11,774 nt of DNA, taken from JBKPDV01 sp046728075. Lineage in GTDB: Bacteria; Acidobacteriota; Thermoanaerobaculia; UBA5066; Gp7-AA6. Below the pieces are notes generated by a model, which made no database searches, was not told the DNA's origin, and was given only the letters and a program-made list of their open reading frames with translations. Shown here piece after piece: positions 7,640-11,774 of this stretch (position 1 is the stretch's first letter; each line of letters starts with the position of its first letter). Location: the NCBI GenBank assembly GCA_046728075.1, contig JBKPDV010000238.1, positions 1 to 11,774 of the forward strand, read 5' to 3'. The position numbers and the translations under genes are program-made.

Positions 7640-8104
7640 CTACTCGACCCCGTGGGCCCGCTTCAGGATCACGTAGAGGTGATGCCCTTCGTGCGCGAGA
7701 AAGAACTCGAGCCACGCCCGCAGCGTCAGCGGACCGAAACGCGCGTGCCGGCCCGTCCGTGCGAGTTGCTCGGGCGTCAGGAGGGCGACGCGAGCCGCCA
7801 GATCGGCCCGTGTAGCGTGGAGCTTTTCCATCACCTTTTCGAAGGATCGGGCTTGCCACATCGGCCATTGCGCGTCCTGCTCGGCCCGGTAGGGCGGAAT
7901 GATCGGATCTTTCTCGGCCAGGATCCGCTGCACCCGCTCGATCGTGAGCTCCGTGTGGCGCGCGATATGGGCGGCATTCTCTGTGACCGACCATTTCCCG
8001 GCGACGCGCTTGTCGAGGCTTTCCCGCGGTACGCCCTCAACGAATTGCGGAAGGGCTTCGAGTTGCCGTTGGAGCCGCTCGGCGATCGCTCTGGAGTCGT
8101 CCAC
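7640..8104 (-). CDS. DinB-superfamily protein (putative metal-dependent four-helix bundle)
   Basis: The protein has 154 residues, the usual size for DinB/DinB_2 proteins, and is predicted mostly helical. The family pattern is visible: GKWSVTENAAHIARH (36-50) with His46, and FFLAHEGHHLYVI (134-146) with His138 and His142. Together these form the usual three-histidine metal site. Members are bacillithiol- or other thiol-dependent transferases, damage-inducible proteins or uncharacterised; the sequence does not say which. The start is GTG 8104. No ATG or GTG exists in frame upstream, although the frame stays open, and no good Shine-Dalgarno is visible, so the start is somewhat uncertain. The gene diverges from the zinc-ribbon gene at 8275 with a 170-base gap and converges with the hypothetical gene at 7240. 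Confidence 0.87.
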   Translation of the reverse strand: MDDSRAIAERLQRQLEALPQFVEGVPRESLDKRVAGKWSVTENAAHIARHTELTIERVQRILAEKDPIIPPYRAEQDAQWPMWQARSFEKVMEKLHATRADLAARVALLTPEQLARTGRHARFGPLTLRAWLEFFLAHEGHHLYVILKRAHGVE

Positions 8105-8258
8105 AGATTCGCGCCCACGCGCGAGCTTATCTCCGATGGGCCGGAAGCGAGTCTGCGACTTGGCGGGCGCGGTTCTTGCCGAGCAACGGTAATGCCACTG
8201 CGTTGTCCTCCAGAACGTGCAACAAAAAACGGCGCTCGCGCTGGCCGAGTGCGGGCGT

Positions 8259-8264
8259 TACACT
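8259..8264 (+). promoter_or_regulatory. Possible -10 box of the zinc-ribbon gene
   Basis: TACACT lies ten bases before ATG 8275. A start of transcription about seven bases after it would give an almost leaderless message, which would fit the lack of a ribosome site. No -35 box is evident at 16-18 bases, so this is weak. Confidence 0.25.
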
Positions 8265-8274
8265 GCATCCGGCC

Positions 8275-8616
8275 ATGATTCCGGAAGTCTTCGAGTGCCC
8301 GCGCTGCGAGCGGCAGTTCGTCATCGACGGCGTTCCCGACAACGGGAGCGAAGAGGTGCACTGCCCGCAGTGCAGCCGTTTCCTCGGCGTGCGCGACATC
8401 GCGTTCGTCCTGCGTACCGAGCTCGACGAGCTGATCGAACGGCTCGACTTCGAGAAGGACCGTCTCGAGAAGGACGAGGCCATCTACGGGATGACCGAGT
8501 GCGATCCGGAGATGAAGTTTTACGGCCGCGAAGTCTCGCGCGTCGTCCGCGTGCTGCGGGCGGCACTGAAAGATCTGCGGCACCTCCGCGAGGACTACCG
8601 GCTCAAGAACGACTGA
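8275..8616 (+). CDS. Small zinc-ribbon protein with helical C-terminal part
   Basis: The protein has 113 residues. The N-terminus has two CxxC knuckles, CPRC (8-11) and CPQC (30-33), spaced like an MJ0042-type zinc ribbon that binds one structural zinc. Residues 42-113 are highly charged and probably two long helices (LRTELDELIERLDFEKDRLEK and a second from about residue 85), perhaps a coiled-coil hairpin. I do not recognise the full architecture; a nucleic-acid or protein adaptor role is only a guess. The frame is open back to a TTG at 8176, but that 33-residue extension is basic and low in complexity, so ATG 8276-adjacent start at 8275, right before the ribbon, is preferred. No Shine-Dalgarno is visible. 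It is followed by the repeat element at 8656 and converges with gltX. Confidence 0.82.
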   Translation: MIPEVFECPRCERQFVIDGVPDNGSEEVHCPQCSRFLGVRDIAFVLRTELDELIERLDFEKDRLEKDEAIYGMTECDPEMKFYGREVSRVVRVLRAALKDLRHLREDYRLKND

Positions 8617-8655
8617 GGCAACGGCGACCGCGTAGGCTTTCCTTCGAAAAGGCCG

Positions 8656-8751
8656 CCCCTCACCCCGGCCCTCTCCCGGAGGGAGAGGGAGCAGACAGCC
8701 GAGTCCTTTAAAAGGGTCCCTCTCCCCTCGGGAGAGGGACAGGGTGAGGGG
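8656..8751. repeat. Nested inverted repeat element between convergent genes, possible bidirectional terminator
   Basis: The outer arms are 8656-8677 and 8730-8751; they pair at 20 of 22 positions. Each arm also forms its own hairpin with neighbouring sequence: CCCTCTCCC with GGGAGAGGG on the left (8669-8689) and again on the right (8718-8738). The whole element can therefore fold as one long stem or as two short ones. The CCCTCACCC...CCCTCTCCC theme is a short intergenic repeat seen in many GC-rich bacterial genomes. It ends five bases before the gltX stop and starts 39 bases after the zinc-ribbon stop, a place where it could end transcription from both sides. Confidence 0.85.
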
Positions 8752-8756
8752 GAAAC

Positions 8757-10187
8757 TTACGCGGGCGTATGCGGCTTGATGGCCTCGAGAAACTTCTTCA
8801 TCCGCCGCAGAGTCGTCACTTTTCCCAGCAGCTGCGCGACGTCGAAGAGCGGCGCGCCGACGGTCAACCCGGTCAGCGCGAGGCGCGTCGGGTGGATCAG
8901 TTTTCCCGCAGAGACACCCGCTTCCTCGGCCACTGAGCGCAGTGCCTCCTCGAGCGCCGCTGTCTTCCAGTCCTCGATCGCCTCATAGCGCGCCGCGAGC
9001 TTCTCCAGGAGACCAGCGGTCTCGGGCTTGATCTGTTTCTTCATCCCATCGGGGTCGTACTCCTCCGGATCGCCCGCGTAGGTCGCGAGGGCGCGGGCGA
9101 CCTCCGTGGTTCGTCGGACCCGAGTGCGATGCAGCTCGATCGCCCGAATCGCCGTCTCCCGGTCCGGGACCCGGGTCGCATAAGGCCACGATCGGTCGAG
9201 GATCTCCTCCGCCGGCAACCGAGCCAGGTATTGCGCGTTCATCCAGAGGAGCTTCTCCGGATCGAAGACTGACGGGGAGGCGCCGACGCGGTCGAAGGAG
9301 AACTCGTGTTCCATCTCCTCTAAGGACAGAACCTCGCGGTCTTCTCCCGGCGACCATCCGAGCAGCGCTAGAAAGTTCACCAGCGCCTCAGGCAGGATGC
9401 CCTCGTCGCGCCACTCTTCCACCGCGGCGGCGCCATGCCGTTTGGAGAGCTTCTTCTTGTCGGTGCCGAGGATCATTCCCAGATGCGCGAACTTGGGAAG
9501 TGGCGCGCCCAGGGCCCGGAACAAGGCCACATGCTTGGGCGTGTTGGCGAGGTGGTCGTCGCCGCGGATCACATGGGTGATCTTCATATCGACGTCGTCG
9601 ACGACGACGCAGAAATGGTAGAGCGGATGCCGGTCCGACCGCACGAGCACGAAATCATCGAGCGCTTCGGCCGGGAACTCGACTCGGCCGCGGATGAGAT
9701 CATCGACTACGATCGTCTCGGCCGGCATCTTCAGGCGCACGACGTGGCGCTCACCCGCTCGAGCCCGCCGCTCGGACTCTTCGGGCGAGATCTGCCTTCC
9801 GGCGCCCGAGTATCGGTAGGCGCGGCCCTCCGACTCCGCCTTCTTGCGGTCCAAGTCGAGCTCCTCCGGAGTTTCGAAGGCGCGGTAGGCCTTTCCCTCC
9901 GCCAGGAGCCTCTCGACCTGCGCGCGGTAGAGGTCGTAGCGCTGGGACTGGTAATAGGGACCTTCGTCGTACGAGAGGCCGAGCCAATCCATCGCCGAGA
10001 GGATCTGAGCGGAGAGCTCCTCGCGCGAGCGCTCGACATCCGTGTCCTCGATGCGCAGCACATGGGTCCCCTTCTCCCGGCGCGCGAAGAGCAGGTTATA
10101 GAGAGCAGTCCGAGCGCCGCCGACATGGAGCGAGCCGGTCGGCGAAGGCGCGAAGCGCACGCGTGGAGCGATCGAATCGTCGGACAA
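8757..10187 (-). CDS. gltX: Glutamyl-tRNA synthetase
   Basis: The 476-residue length is normal for bacterial GluRS, which charges tRNA-Glu with glutamate using ATP in the cytoplasm. The class I signatures are intact: RFAPSPTGSLHVGGARTALY (11-30) holds the HIGH-type motif HVGG (21-24), and KKKLSKR (244-250) is the KMSKS-type loop. RIEDTDVERS (45-54) and the VIRGDDHLANTPKH block (207-219) are also typical. At AYRAFETPEELD (about 100-111) the zinc-binding cysteines of E. coli-type enzymes are absent, so this is a zinc-less form. The C-terminal ~150 residues are the helical anticodon-binding domain. The longest start is TTG 10187; an in-frame GTG at residue 10 would leave only two residues before the APSPTG motif and is less likely. 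No Shine-Dalgarno is visible. It diverges from the exporter at 10273. Confidence 0.98.
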   Translation of the reverse strand: MSDDSIAPRVRFAPSPTGSLHVGGARTALYNLLFARREKGTHVLRIEDTDVERSREELSAQILSAMDWLGLSYDEGPYYQSQRYDLYRAQVERLLAEGKAYRAFETPEELDLDRKKAESEGRAYRYSGAGRQISPEESERRARAGERHVVRLKMPAETIVVDDLIRGRVEFPAEALDDFVLVRSDRHPLYHFCVVVDDVDMKITHVIRGDDHLANTPKHVALFRALGAPLPKFAHLGMILGTDKKKLSKRHGAAAVEEWRDEGILPEALVNFLALLGWSPGEDREVLSLEEMEHEFSFDRVGASPSVFDPEKLLWMNAQYLARLPAEEILDRSWPYATRVPDRETAIRAIELHRTRVRRTTEVARALATYAGDPEEYDPDGMKKQIKPETAGLLEKLAARYEAIEDWKTAALEEALRSVAEEAGVSAGKLIHPTRLALTGLTVGAPLFDVAQLLGKVTTLRRMKKFLEAIKPHTPA

Positions 10188-10194
10188 GGAGCGA

Positions 10195-10223
10195 ATGCTA
10201 GTCTACGACTCCTCTCGCCACAA
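10195..10223 (-). promoter_or_regulatory. Candidate promoter of gltX
   Basis: On the minus strand TTGTGG (10218-10223) is separated by 17 bases from TAGCAT (10195-10200). Only seven bases separate this box from TTG 10187, so transcription would start at or next to the start codon. A second overlapping candidate, TAGACT, is six bases further upstream and would give a leader of about six bases. Confidence 0.35.
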
Positions 10224-10235
10224 TCGGGTCGCCTG

Positions 10236-10263
10236 GCTGAGAGCTGAAAGCTGACAGCTGAGA
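10236..10263. repeat. Heptanucleotide tandem repeat, four units of GCTGANA
   Basis: The units are GCTGAGA, GCTGAAA, GCTGACA and GCTGAGA, followed by a partial GCT. Only the sixth base varies. The array lies between the divergent gltX and exporter genes and ends nine bases before the exporter's ATG. The last unit's GAGAG is also the only plausible ribosome-binding sequence for that gene. Confidence 0.85.
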
Positions 10264-10272
10264 GCTTCTTGA

Positions 10273-11193
10273 ATGACCGAGACCTCCGAGCCCCGATCGC
10301 TCAAGCTGCGCGCCGATCTCGTCCTGGTGGCGGTGACCTTCGTCTGGGGCTCCTCCTTCATCGTCATCAAGAACGTTCTGAGAGACGCTCCGCCGCTCGC
10401 GTTTCTTTCCTTGCGCTTTTTTCTGGCCGCGTTGCTCATCCTGCTCGCTTTGCCCCGCAGGCCGCCGACCCCTTCGTTCCTGCGCGACGGCATCGCGGTG
10501 GGGCTTCTTCTGGGCTTCGGCATGTCCCTGCAGGTCATCGGCCAGGTCGACACGACCGCTTCGAACGCCGCTTTCCTGACGGGTCTCTCGGTCGTATTGA
10601 CTCCGTTTGCCGCATACCTGCGAACACGCCGGCTTCCTTCCCTGGAGAATGGCCTGGGAATTGCCCTGGCTTCGGCCGGGTTCCTCCTGCTCACGTTTCC
10701 CAGGGAGGGAGGGCCGCTCCGCCGGGGAGACCTCTTCGTGGCGGCCTCGAGCGTTCTCTTCGCCTTCTTCATCGTCGAGCTGGCGGAGCGGGCACCGGCG
10801 CACGACGCGGCGCGATTGGCCTGCGTCGAGCTGGCAACGGTAGGAGTGATCGCGGCCTGCCTCTCGTTGCTGTTGCGCGGGGTGATGCCGGCCGAGCTTG
10901 CCGCAACCCTGGGCGAGTCGCGGCTCTTGCCCCGGAGCTCGCAGTTCCTCTGGAGTCTTCTCTACCTGGCATCCATCGGCACGGTCGGATCCTTCGTCGG
11001 GCAGACCTGGTCACAGCGCCACATGTCGGCGACGCACGCCGCGATCATCTTCGCGCTCGAGCCCGTCTTTGCGGCGATCCTGGCGGCGCCTTTTCTCGGC
11101 GAACGGGTCGGGTCGCGTGGGCTCATTGGAGGCGTGCTTGTCCTAGCGGGAATCGTGGTTTCTGAGCTGCGACTTCGGAAGAGCGGTCTCTGA
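10273..11193 (+). CDS. EamA-family (drug/metabolite superfamily) transporter
   Basis: The protein has 306 residues with about ten hydrophobic segments, the normal size and topology for a two-repeat EamA permease of the inner membrane. The first repeat begins with the typical FVWGSSFIVIK (about 23-33). The second ends with the conserved EP (263-264), LGER and a glycine-rich last helix (about 283-301). EamA proteins export small metabolites such as amino acids or nucleobases; the substrate here cannot be read from the sequence. ATG 10273 starts after the heptad repeat. A weak GAGAG eight bases upstream is the only ribosome-site candidate, and it is part of the repeat. The 127-base gap downstream shows no clear terminator. 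Confidence 0.93.
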   Translation: MTETSEPRSLKLRADLVLVAVTFVWGSSFIVIKNVLRDAPPLAFLSLRFFLAALLILLALPRRPPTPSFLRDGIAVGLLLGFGMSLQVIGQVDTTASNAAFLTGLSVVLTPFAAYLRTRRLPSLENGLGIALASAGFLLLTFPREGGPLRRGDLFVAASSVLFAFFIVELAERAPAHDAARLACVELATVGVIAACLSLLLRGVMPAELAATLGESRLLPRSSQFLWSLLYLASIGTVGSFVGQTWSQRHMSATHAAIIFALEPVFAAILAAPFLGERVGSRGLIGGVLVLAGIVVSELRLRKSGL

Positions 11194-11308
11194 GGGAGAT
11201 GGTCTCAAGACGAGTCTCGCGTCTCGGTTCGGTAGAGTCCCGTGTGAGTTGGGCTGACGTGCCTCGCAATGGCTTGCCCTGCTCGGCTCGGCTCGGCGCG
11301 AAGACGGC

Positions 11309-11314
11309 AAGGAA
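11309..11314 (+). promoter_or_regulatory. Ribosome binding site of the LanB-like fragment
   Basis: AAGGAA lies six bases before GTG 11321. It supports initiation at this GTG and argues that the short protein is translated on its own rather than being only the 3' remnant of a longer gene. Confidence 0.5.
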
Positions 11315-11320
11315 TTCCGT

Positions 11321-11665
11321 GTGGACGAGAACGTGAAGCGCGAATTGGGAGATCGATTTCGCAAGGAATCGAAAAGCCTCGAGCTCCTGCTCGATCCGGC
11401 GCGCGAGGAAGAGAACCGTCTGGCGCCGGGATTGGCGGTTCTGCGGCGCCGTTCGGATCGACTTGCTCCTCTGATTCGGGACCTCGAGGCCTGCGGGAAA
11501 GACGGCCGGCTGACGCAGCCGCTCGCGTCGATCGCCAGGAGCTATGTCCATATGCACGTGAACCGGATGCTCCGTTCGGCGCAACGGGCTCAGGAGTTCG
11601 TCCTTTACGACTTTCTCGCCCGCGTCTACGAGTCGCGGGCGGCGCGGGCTCGGAAGGGGTCGTGA
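11321..11665 (+). CDS. Stand-alone protein resembling the C-terminal end of LanB-type dehydratases (SpaB_C / thiopeptide-type domain)
   Basis: The protein has 114 residues. The segment SYVHMHVNRMLRSAQRAQEF (74-93), then LYDFLARVYESR, is the signature seen at the extreme C-terminus of lanthipeptide and thiopeptide dehydratases. There the elimination domain turns glutamylated Ser/Thr into dehydroamino acids. A charged helix-like N-terminal part (ELGDRFRKESKSLELLLDP) and LAPGLAVLRRRSDRLAP also fit that end. A complete elimination domain is two to three times longer and a full LanB is about 800-1000 residues, so this is either a decayed gene or a short stand-alone relative. GTG 11321 is chosen for its AAGGAA site; the frame is open upstream to a TGA at 11255 without another start. 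No precursor peptide, cyclase or rest of a LanB is visible nearby. Assignment is from motif memory, not a search. Confidence 0.7.
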   Translation: MDENVKRELGDRFRKESKSLELLLDPAREEENRLAPGLAVLRRRSDRLAPLIRDLEACGKDGRLTQPLASIARSYVHMHVNRMLRSAQRAQEFVLYDFLARVYESRAARARKGS

Positions 11666-11677
11666 CGGCGATTCGCC

Positions 11678-11774
11678 TCAGTTGAGCGGAAACGTCAGCG
11701 TGTATTCCCACGCGCCCCGGGCGACGGTCATGAGCAGAGTGGTCCGGGAGTGGTCGCGGGAGAGAAGCTTGTTC
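11678..11774 (-). CDS. C-terminus of an unidentified protein, 5' part outside the window
   Basis: On the minus strand a frame runs from the window edge to TGA at 11678-11680. It gives 31 residues ending in MTVARGAWEYTLTFPLN. Nearly every codon ends in G or C (28 of 31), as expected for a real gene here. The end alternates hydrophobic and polar residues like a beta strand. The family cannot be named from so little. It converges with the LanB-like gene, with only 12 bases between the two stops. Confidence 0.5.
   Translation of the reverse strand, partial: NKLLSRDHSRTTLLMTVARGAWEYTLTFPLN

Noticed and set aside
10269..11165. Plus-strand frame of 298 codons overlapping the exporter
   Set aside because: It is an arginine/glycine-rich shadow; the overlapping frame from 10273 gives a complete EamA transporter.
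11280..11296. Short GCTCG tandem repeat before the LanB-like gene
   Set aside because: It is only about three units in GC-rich DNA and can easily arise by chance.
1..11774. Search for a CRISPR array, tRNA, rRNA, transposase or phage gene
   Set aside because: No regularly spaced repeats, cloverleaf, rRNA motifs or mobile-element proteins were found; the repeats present are short intergenic ones.

Overview
The window is GC-rich (strong G/C preference at third codon positions) and looks chromosomal. The best guess for its source is a soil or sediment bacterium of the Acidobacteriota or a nearby phylum. The reasons are two large Ser/Thr kinases fused to TolB/WD40-like propellers, a secreted YVTN-type propeller protein, a DinB-like protein and scattered short intergenic repeats. 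This placement is inference; no rRNA or tRNA gene is present to confirm it.

Left part (1-6900): two paralogous receptor-like kinases lie in the same direction. The first is cut by the window edge (2-2092); the second is complete (4162-6861). Between them sit two genes on the opposite strand: a secreted YVTN beta-propeller protein (2256-3308) and a DUF421/YetF-type membrane protein (3452-3985). Directly after the stop codon of each kinase is a short sequence resembling the 5' end of another kinase of the same type. After the first kinase it aligns codon for codon with the start of the second, with ACG where ATG should be. After the second it carries a frameshift and a nonsense codon. This suggests a tandem kinase array that has lost copies.

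Middle part (6862-8750): a gene-poor 378-base stretch, a small protein of unknown function (7240-7575), a 16-base perfect AT-rich palindrome (7622-7637), a DinB-like metal-site protein on the minus strand (7640-8104), and a small zinc-ribbon/helical protein (8275-8616). A nested inverted repeat (8656-8751) then fills the gap to the next gene.

Right part (8757-11774): glutamyl-tRNA synthetase gltX on the minus strand, diverging from an EamA/DMT-type exporter (10273-11193). A four-unit heptanucleotide repeat lies between them. Next comes a 114-residue protein (11321-11665) that resembles only the C-terminal end of LanB-type lanthipeptide/thiopeptide dehydratases, with its own ribosome binding site. 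The last 97 bases hold the C-terminus of a minus-strand gene running off the window.

Most genes appear to be single transcription units; no clear multigene operon is visible. No CRISPR array, transposase, tRNA or rRNA was found. The points most worth attention are the decayed kinase array, the stand-alone LanB C-terminal fragment, the isolated palindrome and the two repeat elements.
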